A DNA stretch of 64,000 nt from Velthaea sp965214335 (GCA_965214335.1 CBDCBO010000014.1:186001-250000); one strand, 5' to 3'. Counted from the first letter of the stretch, positions 25,035 to 35,391 are shown. Notes: a model not told the origin generated them from the sequence alone. Made by a program: numbers and translations.

Positions 25035-27905
25035 CTACCGTCCGACGTGCGCGCGCAGCGAAAGCCGCAGCGTGCGAGTCACGGCCGGGATGCGGTACGT
25101 GGCATACGAACCTTGCGCGATCGACCCGTCGGTCGCTTGATAATCTGCCACGGCCGGCACGCCCAAGTTCGGCGCCGGCAGATAGTTGTATGAATTCGTG
25201 TTCAATAGATTCTCGACCGACACGTTGAAATCAAAATTCCGCGATACCGGTACGCGCAGCGCCAAATCGGCGATCGCGAAGGGCGGCTGATAATAGGCGT
25301 TGTTCTTTCCTTCGTAATCGAGCCCCAGAGCCACAAACGTCCCTGTTCGAAACGTATACGTAAGCTGTCCGTAGCCCTTGAGGTACGGATCGCAAGTGGC
25401 CAAGCCCGGCGTGAACGCCGCGTTGCCGCAGACTTGCACGTTGTTGGCCGGTAGCGAGGGAGTGCCCGTATACGCCGACGCCGGAATGCCGGACAAAATC
25501 GAGCTATCCGCCGTGACCGCAACGTTAAAGCCCAACCCGCGGCGCGGAGCATACACATACTTGAGAGTCGCGAGCTTCGCTTGCAGCCGCGCCACGTTGA
25601 TCGGCTTAAAAATTCCGAGTACCACCCCGTTTTGGGTCACCTGCGTGGCAAGTTGTTGAAACACGTTGTGCACGGTCGAGTCTTGCAGATCGAGACTGAT
25701 CACGGATCGGTTGGGCAACCGCCGATCGAAGCCCAAACTGTACGCGCTCGAATATTCGGGTTGCAGTTGCGGATTTTTGAGCGTGATGATACCGCCGGTA
25801 TACAGGAACGCCGGCGGCTGCACCGCCTCCGGCCCGGCGACATCGCCGATGAATGGAAACGTCTCCGACGTGCCGGTCGCGGCACGCACCGACCAGTCCG
25901 ACGTGGGCCGATACGCGAACGCGATGTGCGGATCGAAGCGCGACACGGAACGCTGCAATCCCGTCGTGATAATGTTCCCCGCGCCGTCGGTTACGGCCTG
26001 ACCGGCGGCATTGAGCACCGGCGTCGATCCGGCCGCCGTCCACTGCGTCTGATACAACCCGAAATTAATTGCGAGCGGGTCAATCGGTTTTATTTGTCCG
26101 GTGAGCGAGAATGTCGAGTAACGCGTCGCCGAGCCCGGCGGCACTTGGTAGTTCGCGGGTGCGTTCGCATAGGCAAACGTGCTTTGTCCATGATAATCGT
26201 AGGTAAAATCGACAAAGCCGTTGCCGATCGGTCGAATCAGCGAAAACGTCGTGCCGTACAACTTATCGACTTCCGACGTGCTGTACGGATACTGGTAGCA
26301 CAGTTCTTGACCTTGGGCGGAGTTAACCGTGTTTTGCGGGCTGTTGATCTGGTTGAAACTGTAAATGTTGCCGGGTGAACAGGAGACTTTCTCAAATAAG
26401 TTTGGGTTGGGCAATCCCGCGGTCGGAATTGGCGTCCCTGGCGCAAGCGACTGCGCGCCGGGATAACAGGGCTGGGTCGGGGTCGTACCGACGCACGCCG
26501 GGTAACTTGCATCCGGACCGAAATAGGCCGGGTATTCACCTTCGCCCGTGCCGTTGTACGTTTCGGGATAGATCGTCCCGACATACGGCCGAGCCAATAG
26601 CGTAACCGAATTGCCGAGTGACGACCGCAGCTGGGCGGAAAACAGTTGCTGGACGTTGCTAATGTTGGTGCCGGGGAACCAATACAACGCGTTGATGGTT
26701 TTGCCGATAAGGTTGGCGTTGGCGGGATTCGTGCACTCGAGCGTCCCCGGAATGCACTTCTCCACCAGCGACGGCCCGTAAGAGGCACCCCAGGCCGAAC
26801 CTTGCGGCGAATAGCCGCCGTACGAGCCCAGGAAGCTGACATCAACCGATGTCGTCGGCGAAAAATCGTAACGCAGCTTGTAGAGCTGCCCGCGCGTATA
26901 GAGCGAGCCGCTGAAGTCGCCGCAAAAAGCAACGATGCCGGCCGACGCCGGCGAGTTTTGATTGAAGCCGTCGGACTGATACATGTCGCATTCTTTTTTG
27001 CCGAAGTAATAGCCGTTGCTGCCGGCCGTTCCCAGACCCACGGCGTAGTCGAATTTCTTGTACGACCCCGTGAAGATCGCGTCGGTATATTGTGAGCCGT
27101 AATTGTCAACGCCGGTCGTTACTTCGGCCGTCGTTCGTTTAGTAAAATCGATGGTCTGCAGATTCACCGTGCCGCCGACGGCGATGTTGGCGAACGGGGT
27201 CGTATTTCCGGGGCCCGACTGCGTCTCGACGCCGCCGATGAGGTACGACGGAAAATACTGACTCAGCCACACGCCGTATTGACCGAGCGCAATGGGGTGG
27301 CCGTCGATGAGCACCTGCGTTTCATACGGCTGCAGGCCGCCGACGACGATCGACGTATCGGCTTGCGTACCAAGTTTTTGCACGACGACGTCGGGAATGC
27401 GCTGCAGTACATCGTTGACTTGCGGGTTGGCGATTTGCGCGAACTCTTCACCGCTCACGTATGATTGCGTCGCCGCGCCGGTGTTGATCGTCGCGCCGCC
27501 GCGCCCGGCCGCCGTCACGGAGCCGATCGTGCGAATACTCGTCAGGTTTTGCTCGGCGATCGTGACGCTGAGCGGCACCGACGTTCCCGGCGCGACCACC
27601 ACGTCGTTGCTCGAAGCCGTCGTATAGCCGGATTTCGTCACGACCACCCGGTACAAACCCGGTGGCACCGCGAGCGTGAACGCACCCGCGGCATCAGTTG
27701 TCGCGGTGATGCGGGCCGGTCCGGTCGCCGTAACGAGCGCACCCGGTACCCCGGCCCCGGCCGGTGTCCGGAGCGAGCCGGTGATCGTCGAACCCGGTTG
27801 CACCTGGGCCACGACTACGCCGTCGAGGCCGGCCGCTGAAACGGGGGCGCCGAAAAATACAATGACGGCGCTGGCGATAGCTCGCAGCGATAATGTTTGC
27901 GACAT
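25035..27905 (-). CDS. TonB-dependent receptor with N-terminal regulatory-like domain
   Basis: A 956-residue outer-membrane receptor. A signal peptide is followed by a carboxypeptidase-regulatory-like beta-sandwich (ITGSLRTPAGAGVPGALVTA, residues about 35-115), a plug with VNDVLQRIPDVVVQKLG and VVGGLQPYETQVLIDGHPIA, then a 22-strand barrel ending in the FNVSVENLLNTNSYNYLPAP region. The C-terminus is LRLSLRAHVGR rather than the usual aromatic ending. The substrate is unknown; the coupled AzgA permease suggests purines or nucleosides. No purine-riboswitch-like structure was recognised in its leader (27906-28060). Confidence 0.9.
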   Translation of the reverse strand: MSQTLSLRAIASAVIVFFGAPVSAAGLDGVVVAQVQPGSTITGSLRTPAGAGVPGALVTATGPARITATTDAAGAFTLAVPPGLYRVVVTKSGYTTASSNDVVVAPGTSVPLSVTIAEQNLTSIRTIGSVTAAGRGGATINTGAATQSYVSGEEFAQIANPQVNDVLQRIPDVVVQKLGTQADTSIVVGGLQPYETQVLIDGHPIALGQYGVWLSQYFPSYLIGGVETQSGPGNTTPFANIAVGGTVNLQTIDFTKRTTAEVTTGVDNYGSQYTDAIFTGSYKKFDYAVGLGTAGSNGYYFGKKECDMYQSDGFNQNSPASAGIVAFCGDFSGSLYTRGQLYKLRYDFSPTTSVDVSFLGSYGGYSPQGSAWGASYGPSLVEKCIPGTLECTNPANANLIGKTINALYWFPGTNISNVQQLFSAQLRSSLGNSVTLLARPYVGTIYPETYNGTGEGEYPAYFGPDASYPACVGTTPTQPCYPGAQSLAPGTPIPTAGLPNPNLFEKVSCSPGNIYSFNQINSPQNTVNSAQGQELCYQYPYSTSEVDKLYGTTFSLIRPIGNGFVDFTYDYHGQSTFAYANAPANYQVPPGSATRYSTFSLTGQIKPIDPLAINFGLYQTQWTAAGSTPVLNAAGQAVTDGAGNIITTGLQRSVSRFDPHIAFAYRPTSDWSVRAATGTSETFPFIGDVAGPEAVQPPAFLYTGGIITLKNPQLQPEYSSAYSLGFDRRLPNRSVISLDLQDSTVHNVFQQLATQVTQNGVVLGIFKPINVARLQAKLATLKYVYAPRRGLGFNVAVTADSSILSGIPASAYTGTPSLPANNVQVCGNAAFTPGLATCDPYLKGYGQLTYTFRTGTFVALGLDYEGKNNAYYQPPFAIADLALRVPVSRNFDFNVSVENLLNTNSYNYLPAPNLGVPAVADYQATDGSIAQGSYATYRIPAVTRTLRLSLRAHVGR

Positions 27906-28168
27906 TGACCCAAATGCTAAGTATGGGCAGCTTACCGGTCAATCTACATTTGGACAACGAGCCGGTGCAAGGTCGCGCGTTTCAATGCGCAGCGCAGTGC
28001 TGCTTCGACTCGCCCATGCGTCTGCGGCGGCAAGCACGGCGTAATCATTAAACACGAGTGTCATCTCCTAGCATTACGTGCAGCGCTCAAAATGATGCGG
28101 CTAGATCGGATGCCGATCGTTGTTAATTTCGACTTTAACAATGTTTGTCGTCGTGCGGAAAGCCGGCC

Positions 28169-28960
28169 ATGGCGGATTGCGATTATGTCCTTCACGTCGC
28201 TTCGCCGTTCCCGAGTCACACGCCGAAGAACGACGACGAGCTTATCCGCCCGGCGCGCGACGGCGTGTTGCGTGTCTTGCGTGCGGCGCGCGATGCACCG
28301 GTCAAGCGCGTGGTGATGACCTCCTCCTTCGGCGCCGTCGGCTACGGTCACAGCCGCACCAAAACGACGTTCAGCGAGGAGACGTGAACGAACCTCGAAG
28401 GAGGTGATGTTACGGCTTACATCAGGTCCAAGGCCCTTGCGGAGCGAGCTGCCTGGGAATTTATCGAGCAGCAAGGCGGCGAGCTCGAACTCGCGGTGAT
28501 CAATCCGGTGGGCATTTTCGGTCCGGTGCTTGGCGCCGATGTCGGGAGCTCCGTCCAGATCGTTGCGCGAATGCTGTCCGGAAAAGTGCCGGCTGCTCCG
28601 AACGTCCGATTCGGCGTTGTGGATGTCAGAGACGTCGCCGATCTTCACCTGCTCGCCATGGTCGACCCGAAAGCCAATGGCGAACGCTTCATCGCTGTGG
28701 CCGGCGAACCGATGTCGATGTTAGACGTGGCCAGGGTCCTCCGGACTCGTCTGGGCGCGGCGGGTGCGGCGGCACCGAAACGAAGCCTTCCGGACTTCAC
28801 GGTGCGGCTGATGAGCGTGATATCACCCGGCATGCGCAGTCTTGCGCCTCAGCTCGGGGTCGTTCGCAGCGCATCGAACGCCAAGGCCAAAGAGCGCCTG
28901 GGCTGGACCCCGCGTCCCAACGATGAGGTCATCGCCGCTCACCGGGTTGGCGATCGCGTT
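28169..28960 (+). pseudogene. broken NAD-dependent epimerase/dihydroflavonol-reductase-like SDR
   Basis: Starts directly at CDYVLHVASPFP, so the roughly 70-residue N-terminal Rossmann part with GxxGxxG is missing. At 28385-28387 a TGA stands where family members have Trp (ET-stop-TNLEGGDVTAYIRSK); the same frame then continues through SKALAERAAWEF (relative of the catalytic YxxxK region), INPVGIFGPVLG and KAKERLGWTPRPNDEVIAA. A 5' deletion plus a nonsense codon make this a pseudogene. Confidence 0.8.
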
Positions 28961-29203
28961 GACGACGGCCCAGACCAGCTTGGCCGCAACGTTCGTATCA
29001 CGATCGTCTCGCGCGTTTCGGACTCGTCGTCGCACCGCCTTTTCAGCCGGGATCGCGCACGCGTTCGAGACGCAACGGCTAGGCCGAGTTTTGAACGCGC
29101 GACGGCGACGCCGCACTTGCCGAAGCGGCAGGGTCCTTCAGATCGGCATCTATGCGCGCAGGCCAAATGCGCGATGCGTCGGCGGCGCACGAATCGCCGA
29201 CGG

Positions 29204-31171
29204 TTAAACCATGCCCGGCGGCTGTCCTACGTAGCGCTGGTTGATCAGAAAACCGTCGCGACCACGTTCCTTCACGGCATATAACGCCAAGTCGGCATCA
29301 TGTTTGAGTTCGTCTACGGACGCATACCGGGAGGAGCCGATTGCGACGCCGATACTAGCGGTAACCGACAAGGCCGCGCCATTATCGTAATCAATAGGCA
29401 TCGCAACGATCGCGGTGACGCGCGCGGCAATCGTTGCAAGCGGCGCGACCGCATCGACGCCCCGCAACAAAATCGCGAATTCATCGCCGCCCAGCCGGGC
29501 ACAAACGTCTTGCGGACCGACCGCACTGCGTAAGCGCTTTGCCGTGGTCACCAGCACCTGGTCTCCGGCGCGATGTCCGAATGCATCATTTACCGGCTTG
29601 AATTTGTCCAAGTCGATGTACATGACGGCGAACGGTTCTTGGTGAACTGCCATCAAAGCAAGCCGCAGCACCTCATCGAAAGCGCGACGATTGCTCAATC
29701 CGGTAAGACCGTCGTGGCGCGCATCATGCGACAACTGCTGCGCGAGCAGCTTCTCCTCGGTCGTATCACGTATCAAAAGAATAACGAGCTGACAGACATC
29801 TTCGTCATAGACGCCGGAAAACGTAAGCGCAAGCCACTGCATCCGGCCCTCGCTACCCGCTAATGTCTGTTCGCGAGTAAACGGCCGATAACCGGGCGCG
29901 TCGAAGCAAAGCACGGCGTCGTGCTGCTCGGCTAGTAATGTTTCGGTGGTGCTACCAAGCATTTTCGTCGCAGCCGCGTTATATCGTAGACTGCGACCAG
30001 AGCGGTCGAACGTCGCGATTCCGAGATCTGCATTCTCGAAAATTGCGCGGAATTGGGCTTCCTGCACGCGCAAGTCCCGCTGAATCCAGATACGTTCGAC
30101 TTCGGCCCGCAGACTGTCGGCTTCCAACTTCGCCGAGCGAAGTTCCACGCGATCGCGCCGTGCTTCGTATCGGCTGACAAGCGTTACGACGAGTGCACCG
30201 GCGATGATGGCCAGGGCCGCAAAACCGACGATAATGCGACGCCGAACGAGTTGTACGTCGAGACGCTTCACAACGATTTTGTCGATCTCGTTCTGGGTCC
30301 GACGCCATAACGCAACATAAGCGGCAATCGAACGGTGCGCCGACATATCGGCCGAATGCTCGAAGCCTCGCCCTGGGACACTCGCCGCCAATACAGTCGA
30401 GACGTCGCTCTCAAACATCGCCGTCTGCGTTTTAGCCGATCGCAGAAGCGTGGCAAAACGCGGCTCGAGCGCCGGGTCGATTGACGTCGCGAGATCGATG
30501 TCGGATAGTCCGACGCGAAGCGACTGCTGCTCGACGGCAAGTCGCCGGCTGATACGCTCCGCGGTTTGTAGGTCGAGACGCTCACGTTGCTCGCCGGCGG
30601 CCGTCACGGCATCACGAGTAGCGCTCAAAGCGACAATAGAACGCGCCGCTTTACGCAAAAAAAGATCTGTCAGATTTTGAATGACGACGTTAGGATCTTG
30701 GTCGAGCGCCGAGTTGTTTTCAAGTTCGTTGCCGGCTTCACCGAAAGCGTCAAGAGCGGCGTCGACACTCCCGGTCGTCGGCCCGCGATTCGCGCGATTC
30801 CAGCGCGACCGAACCGTAGGCCAGAAGTCAACGCCGGCACTGGACGGACCGCTATAGGACGATTGTGTCTCGTTAATCACACGATCGACGATTGCTCGTT
30901 CGCGCGCGACACCGGCAGCATCCCCGGCTTCGATACGTTCACGCAAGATATTGAGTGCCTCAAAAGTATCTACGACGTGATTGAAGTGCACGACCGTCAC
31001 ATGCTCGGCGCGCGCGAGGGCAATATCGCGGTTGACTTGCGAGACGAGGGCGAAACTCGTGCTGATTATCGGAACGGCGAGGACCGTCGCGATGAGTCCG
31101 ACGCGCAGCAAAAAAGACCACAGGCTTGCATTGGCGCTGGCTGTACGCCCCAGGCTCCCTCGTCGGTTCAA
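29204..31171 (-). CDS. membrane-bound diguanylate cyclase with PAS domain
   Basis: A 655-residue sensor. A first membrane helix near residues 20-45, a helical periplasmic sensor domain of about 280 residues, a second helix (IIVGFAALAIIAGALVVTLV), a short coiled coil, a PAS domain (FRAIFENADLGIATFDRSGR) and a C-terminal GGDEF domain with DGLTGLSNRRAFDEV and ARLGGDEFAIL. An intact GGDEF predicts c-di-GMP synthesis; the inhibitory-site position reads GPQD instead of RxxD, so product inhibition may be lost. The TTG start follows AAGGAG. Confidence 0.92.
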   Translation of the reverse strand: MNRRGSLGRTASANASLWSFLLRVGLIATVLAVPIISTSFALVSQVNRDIALARAEHVTVVHFNHVVDTFEALNILRERIEAGDAAGVARERAIVDRVINETQSSYSGPSSAGVDFWPTVRSRWNRANRGPTTGSVDAALDAFGEAGNELENNSALDQDPNVVIQNLTDLFLRKAARSIVALSATRDAVTAAGEQRERLDLQTAERISRRLAVEQQSLRVGLSDIDLATSIDPALEPRFATLLRSAKTQTAMFESDVSTVLAASVPGRGFEHSADMSAHRSIAAYVALWRRTQNEIDKIVVKRLDVQLVRRRIIVGFAALAIIAGALVVTLVSRYEARRDRVELRSAKLEADSLRAEVERIWIQRDLRVQEAQFRAIFENADLGIATFDRSGRSLRYNAAATKMLGSTTETLLAEQHDAVLCFDAPGYRPFTREQTLAGSEGRMQWLALTFSGVYDEDVCQLVILLIRDTTEEKLLAQQLSHDARHDGLTGLSNRRAFDEVLRLALMAVHQEPFAVMYIDLDKFKPVNDAFGHRAGDQVLVTTAKRLRSAVGPQDVCARLGGDEFAILLRGVDAVAPLATIAARVTAIVAMPIDYDNGAALSVTASIGVAIGSSRYASVDELKHDADLALYAVKERGRDGFLINQRYVGQPPGMV

Positions 31172-31632
31172 TCAAGCGACTCCTTAAAGACTCTGCCTGA
31201 TCTTTCGGCAATACGCAGCCGTCAATCTAGCATGCTGAAATCTTTCACGCGGCTATAATAGCGGGCTGGACGTTGGGTAGTCGTTTGTAAATTGGCGGTG
31301 CGCACGCGTGGCGAGCACGTCGCCGGTAAACATTCACCCGATATCCCATGTGGATACCATCAATCAAAAACATGCCACGTGAACGGCTAAAGCCGATCCG
31401 CTCTGCGCCTTCTGAGGTTGGGGTGCGGTAGCTGCCCCAAGGGCGCGAGTCGGCGCCGGCGCAGCTGCTTGAGGCGTTGCCATCGAAGCTGATGCCGAAA
31501 CCTGTAATGGCACGGGGCTCGTACCTTGGACGCGGCCCGGCTGCGAACGACTCGTACACTTAATGCACACAAGTGGTTCCAAGGCTGGACGAGGCACTCA
31601 CGCCCGAGGATACTGCGGACATGGAGGTTTCT
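31172..31632. other. intergenic region between diguanylate cyclase and exported protein
   Basis: The short frames here have no RBS, no family resemblance and mutually contradictory codon patterns. It should hold the divergent promoters for the cyclase gene (minus) and the exported protein (plus). No clear repeat or RNA structure was recognised. Confidence 0.4.
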
Positions 31633-32154
31633 ATGTTTCACGTACACCGCGTGCTCGTTGCGCTCGCCCTTATGTCAGCCGTCGCCGGCGACGCCGCCTT
31701 GGTCAACGCCGACACCATCTCCGATGCAAAGAAACTCAATAGTAAGGTGCTCGGCGTCAAACCATCTGATTTTGGAACATGCACCATCTTCACGAAAAGC
31801 GATGCCGAGCGCGTCTTCCAAGCGCCGGTCGTGCACGTCGAAACGGAGATGGCCAAGCACGACTGTGCGTTTGGCCTGGCGAAAGATTCGTCGGCCGGCG
31901 TCAATGTTCTGCGCGCAACACCGCCGTTGAGTCCGCCGCATTCGGGAACCAGCTACGGTGTCACAACGAGCCAAATTCGCCACCTCAACGGGGTCGGTCA
32001 GGACGCGTACACGTACTACATAAAATCGGGTGCCGGCGGCCTGTACACCGCCGACGTTCTCACATCGAAAGGCGTCACGGAAGTTGTCCTGTCCGAGAAA
32101 GCCGGCAACGCGGACACCGCCCTCGCGATCGCGCGCATGGTCATGAACCGCTGA
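31633..32154 (+). CDS. exported protein of unknown function, 173 residues
   Basis: GGAGG lies 5 nt before the ATG. A signal peptide (MFHVHRVLVALALMSAVAGD to about NADT) precedes a mature domain with two Cys (GTCTIF and HDCAFG) that may form a disulfide, and a repeated beta-strand pattern including GVGQDAYTYYIKSGAGGLYT. The layout is reminiscent of DUF3558-like secreted proteins, but the match is not firm. It stands alone, convergent with the next gene. Confidence 0.65.
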   Translation: MFHVHRVLVALALMSAVAGDAALVNADTISDAKKLNSKVLGVKPSDFGTCTIFTKSDAERVFQAPVVHVETEMAKHDCAFGLAKDSSAGVNVLRATPPLSPPHSGTSYGVTTSQIRHLNGVGQDAYTYYIKSGAGGLYTADVLTSKGVTEVVLSEKAGNADTALAIARMVMNR

Positions 32155-32232
32155 ATCGACGGCGATCCGTCACGAGAAAGCGTAGAACGCCGCCGATGCG
32201 AAGAAGCATCATGCCGCGGCGTCGCCCACCGA

Positions 32233-32805
32233 TCACAAGTATCGGGTCAAGAGCGACAAGACGCGCACACTATCCGCGCACACATCGAACCGGAATGCGG
32301 GCCGATCCGGTTCCGCTGTGTCGATCAAGACCAGTTTGACCGGCACAAAGTCCGGTCCAAGATAAAATTTCGCCGCCGTTCTCGCCGCACTACCGCGCGC
32401 GAGATTCCAGTCGCCCTCGAGCGGCCGCCCCGCGACGGTGTGGCCGTCAGCATCGGCTAGTGCGGCGTCGAAATTACCCGTCACCACGTCGCGCGATCCG
32501 TTACTGACGATCGCGCGAAAAATAACAATGCGGTCGCCGGCCGCTCCCGGCACGCGGGCCGGCGCGCTGCCGGCTTCACGTAGCGACAGAGCGCGCAAGC
32601 GGAGCTTGCCGTTGAACACCGAGTCGGCCGCTCCAAAACGAGGCGCGGCCGGACCCCGTCCGCCGTCGCCGCCAAATAAAAACGTCAGCAGCATCAGGTA
32701 GCATTGAGACGGCGCGGGCACGTTATCGCAATCGCAACGGCCATGCTGAACGATAATAGCGTCTGCATCGGTACCTCCGGCCGGCGTGAAGACAGCGAAC
32801 CTCAC
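32233..32805 (-). CDS. hypothetical protein, about 190 residues
   Basis: The C-terminal 140 residues look like a compact beta-rich domain (IVIFRAIVSNGSRDVVTGNF, LVLIDTAEPDRPAFRFDVC). The start is uncertain: GTG at 32805 has GAGAG nearby; a Met further in (MLLTFLFGG) is an alternative. No family recognised. Codon bias is that of a real gene. A TACTTGTGCGAG motif lies about 50 nt upstream of the GTG. Confidence 0.5.
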   Translation of the reverse strand: MRFAVFTPAGGTDADAIIVQHGRCDCDNVPAPSQCYLMLLTFLFGGDGGRGPAAPRFGAADSVFNGKLRLRALSLREAGSAPARVPGAAGDRIVIFRAIVSNGSRDVVTGNFDAALADADGHTVAGRPLEGDWNLARGSAARTAAKFYLGPDFVPVKLVLIDTAEPDRPAFRFDVCADSVRVLSLLTRYL

Positions 32806-32855
32806 GACTCTCGCAGAACGCCTGCGTGGGCACCAGCAACCGCTGTGACGGTTAT

Positions 32856-32867
32856 CTCGCACAAGTA
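32856..32867 (-). promoter_or_regulatory. shared upstream motif, copy 1
   Basis: Minus-strand TACTTGTGCGAG followed by ATAACCGTC. Identical 12-mer to the copy at 35473-35484 and close to the tandem copy at 52590-52614. Lies upstream of the hypothetical gene starting at 32805. Could be a promoter element or an operator. Confidence 0.4.
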
Positions 32868-32934
32868 GCAAAGTGCCGCGCTCGCGCCGCGCTCGCCACG
32901 ATGGCGTCGGAAAATTACCTACGTGCCGGATACA

Positions 32935-35391
32935 TTACATTGTGTCAGCCGGTTCGAGAGCTTCGGCGATGGCCGCTTCAATCCGTAAGGTCGCGCCGGC
33001 CTCGAGGTGCTGCTGAGCCGCCGTCAGGCCGATCCCCGCGCCAATTTTCGCCAGCGTTCGATCGTAGAGCGACTGCTCGGTGAATTCGCGTTCGAAACCG
33101 AAGGCACGATACAAGCCATTCGCGGCGCCGGCCAAGCGCGCCGCGCGAACGTAGTAACCGCGTTGGGCGGCAACGCTCCCGAGGTGCTGCAGGCAGCAGG
33201 TCGTCGCGACGCGGGTTTCGCCGACGGCGACGAGAAGTTCGAGCGCTTCGCGCGCGGCGCGTTCGGCTTGCCCGACATCCTCGACGGTGAGCGCGTAGGC
33301 CGCGACGTTCGCTAGCGCCGAGGCGAGATTCGAGCGGTCGCCGTTCTCGCGCGTCATCGCGACGACTTGCAGCCCGCAGTTGAGCGCCGCGGCCGCATTG
33401 CCCGTCGCGTAATGCGTTTCGGCCAGGCTCGCCGTCGGGACGATCGCATCCGCGTTGCCGGCTTCGCGGTAAGCGCGGATCGCCTCTTCGAGCGGCGCGA
33501 AGCGCTCCGCGGCGCGTTCGATCGGGATGGTTAGCGCATATGCGCAGAGCGCACCCGCGAGACGAAAGGCGTCCCGCTGCGCGCGCGCCACCGCGACGGC
33601 TTGTCCGCCGACGGTCCGCGCGTCGTCCGGCCGGCCCAGAAGATAGAGGCAATACACTTGCTGAGTGAGCGCCCAGCAGACGTCGGACTGCCGCTCGGCG
33701 GCTGCGTACAGTGCGGACCCGCGAACTGCGGCGTCGTAGGCGTCTTTGAGTTGCCCGAAAGAAAAATAAAAATGGCTCAAGGCCATGACCAGCCGCCCGA
33801 TAACGGCGGGTTCGGCAGTTGTCGTTTCGGCCAGGGCGCGTTCCGCCCAGCGCGCGCCTTCACGGCTCAGTGCGGTTTGCCGGTACGCCCAGCCCAGCGC
33901 GCCGGCAAGTTCGGCGCCGAGCAGCGTGTCGTTGCGCTGCCCGACCGCCCATTCCAGCGCGGCCCGAAAATTATCGATGTCCGCTCCGACCAGATCGAAA
34001 AACGCGTGGTCCGATATGCGGCGGTATTGACCGTCAGCCGCTTTCGCTCGACTACAGAAATAACTCGCAAAGCGGCGGGCGTACGTGTCGTATTGGCCGC
34101 TTGCCCGCAGCCGGTCCAGCGCGAACGCGCGCATTGTCTCGAGTAGCCGGTAGCGCAGCCGGCCGTCAGCCTCTTCGACAATGGTCACGAGCGACTTTGC
34201 GACAAGGGCAGCGAGCGTTTCGCGGAACGCCGGCGCGTCGTTCGCGCAAATTTCCGCGGCAGCATCGAGCGTAAACGCAGCGGCGAAAAGCCCGAGTCGC
34301 GCGAAGCTTCCTTGCTCGCCGACGGTCAGCAGCGCGTAGCTCCAATCAATCGCGCTGCGCAGCGTGTGCTGACGCGGCTCCGCCGATCGGTGCCCACCTT
34401 CGAGCAAACTAAAGCGCTCGTCCAGACCCGTGACGATCGTTTCCAGCGTGAGATCACGCGCGCGGCCCGCCGCGAGCTCGAGCGCCAGCGGCACCCCGTC
34501 GAGCCGCTTACAAATCGTCGCCGCCAGCGCGCGATCTCGCGGTGTAATCTGCGAGAAGCGCGTGAAATCCGCGTCGATGAGCCGATCCAACAGCAAGTCG
34601 AGCGCCGTTCCGGTCGCGTCGCGACCCTCCGTCGGCAGCGGCGCGACGCGAAAAACACATTCGCCGTCGATGCGCAGCGCCTCGCGCGTTGTAGCGATCA
34701 AGACGATGCCGGGGCAACTGCCTAACAGCGCTTCGGCGATGCGCGCACTTTCATCCAACACGTGCTCGCAATTGTCGAGGACGACAACGAGCCGCTTCGA
34801 TTTTAGCGCTCCGGCGAGGGTGAGGGTGAGTGCTTCGTTGGCGCGTTCCCGAACGCCCAGCGCGCGCGCAATTGCCGAGGCGACCAAATCCGGCGATCCC
34901 AGCGGCGCCAATTCGACGCGCCAAACGCCGTCCGGGAAATCGTCCTTCTCCAGCAGCCCGCGCGCAAGTTCGAGTGCCAGCCGCGTTTTTCCAACGCCGC
35001 CCGAACCCAGTAGCGTAATCAAACGCCGCACGGCGATCAGGCCTTCGAGTTGCGCTAAATCCGTTTCGTGGCCGTGAAACGAGGTGGGCGAGTGCGGCAG
35101 ATTGTGGCGCGGCACGGTCGCGCCAGCGGAGGCGAGTGTCGACATCCGCACGCTGCGACGACGTCCCGCCGCCGCGGCTTTCTCGAGTTGCGCCCGCTGT
35201 GAGGCGTCCAGCTGCAGCGCTTCGAAGAGCAGCGACAACGTCGCCTGCTGCGGACCGCGCCGCGCACTGCGCTCTAAGCTGCTGATGGCCCCCGGACTGA
35301 GCCGAGCGCGCTCGGCAAGCGCTTCTTGCGAAAGCCCGGCGGCGCACCGGAGTTCGCGCAGAAGATCGCCGAAAGCACGATCGTTTACCAC
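32935..35391 (-). CDS. AfsR-like regulator: XRE HTH, NB-ARC ATPase, TPR-like repeats
   Basis: An 818-residue signal-integrating regulator. Residues about 8-70 are an XRE helix-turn-helix (FGDLLRELRCAAGLSQEALA ... LSPGAISSLERSA). Residues about 100-350 form an NB-ARC/STAND ATPase with P-loop LLGSGGVGKTRLALEL and Walker B LVVVLDNCEHVLDESA. The rest is an Ala-rich helical TPR-like region. This architecture is known from transcription regulators related to AfsR/GutR. It is divergent from a large membrane protein gene, a possible target. GTG start with no clear RBS; an upstream TACTTGTGCGAG lies 83 nt away. Confidence 0.9.
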   Translation of the reverse strand: MVNDRAFGDLLRELRCAAGLSQEALAERARLSPGAISSLERSARRGPQQATLSLLFEALQLDASQRAQLEKAAAAGRRRSVRMSTLASAGATVPRHNLPHSPTSFHGHETDLAQLEGLIAVRRLITLLGSGGVGKTRLALELARGLLEKDDFPDGVWRVELAPLGSPDLVASAIARALGVRERANEALTLTLAGALKSKRLVVVLDNCEHVLDESARIAEALLGSCPGIVLIATTREALRIDGECVFRVAPLPTEGRDATGTALDLLLDRLIDADFTRFSQITPRDRALAATICKRLDGVPLALELAAGRARDLTLETIVTGLDERFSLLEGGHRSAEPRQHTLRSAIDWSYALLTVGEQGSFARLGLFAAAFTLDAAAEICANDAPAFRETLAALVAKSLVTIVEEADGRLRYRLLETMRAFALDRLRASGQYDTYARRFASYFCSRAKAADGQYRRISDHAFFDLVGADIDNFRAALEWAVGQRNDTLLGAELAGALGWAYRQTALSREGARWAERALAETTTAEPAVIGRLVMALSHFYFSFGQLKDAYDAAVRGSALYAAAERQSDVCWALTQQVYCLYLLGRPDDARTVGGQAVAVARAQRDAFRLAGALCAYALTIPIERAAERFAPLEEAIRAYREAGNADAIVPTASLAETHYATGNAAAALNCGLQVVAMTRENGDRSNLASALANVAAYALTVEDVGQAERAAREALELLVAVGETRVATTCCLQHLGSVAAQRGYYVRAARLAGAANGLYRAFGFEREFTEQSLYDRTLAKIGAGIGLTAAQQHLEAGATLRIEAAIAEALEPADTM

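Noticed and set aside
27906..28060. Purine riboswitch upstream of the TonB/AzgA genes
   Set aside because: No three-way junction with the conserved loop sequences could be found by eye.
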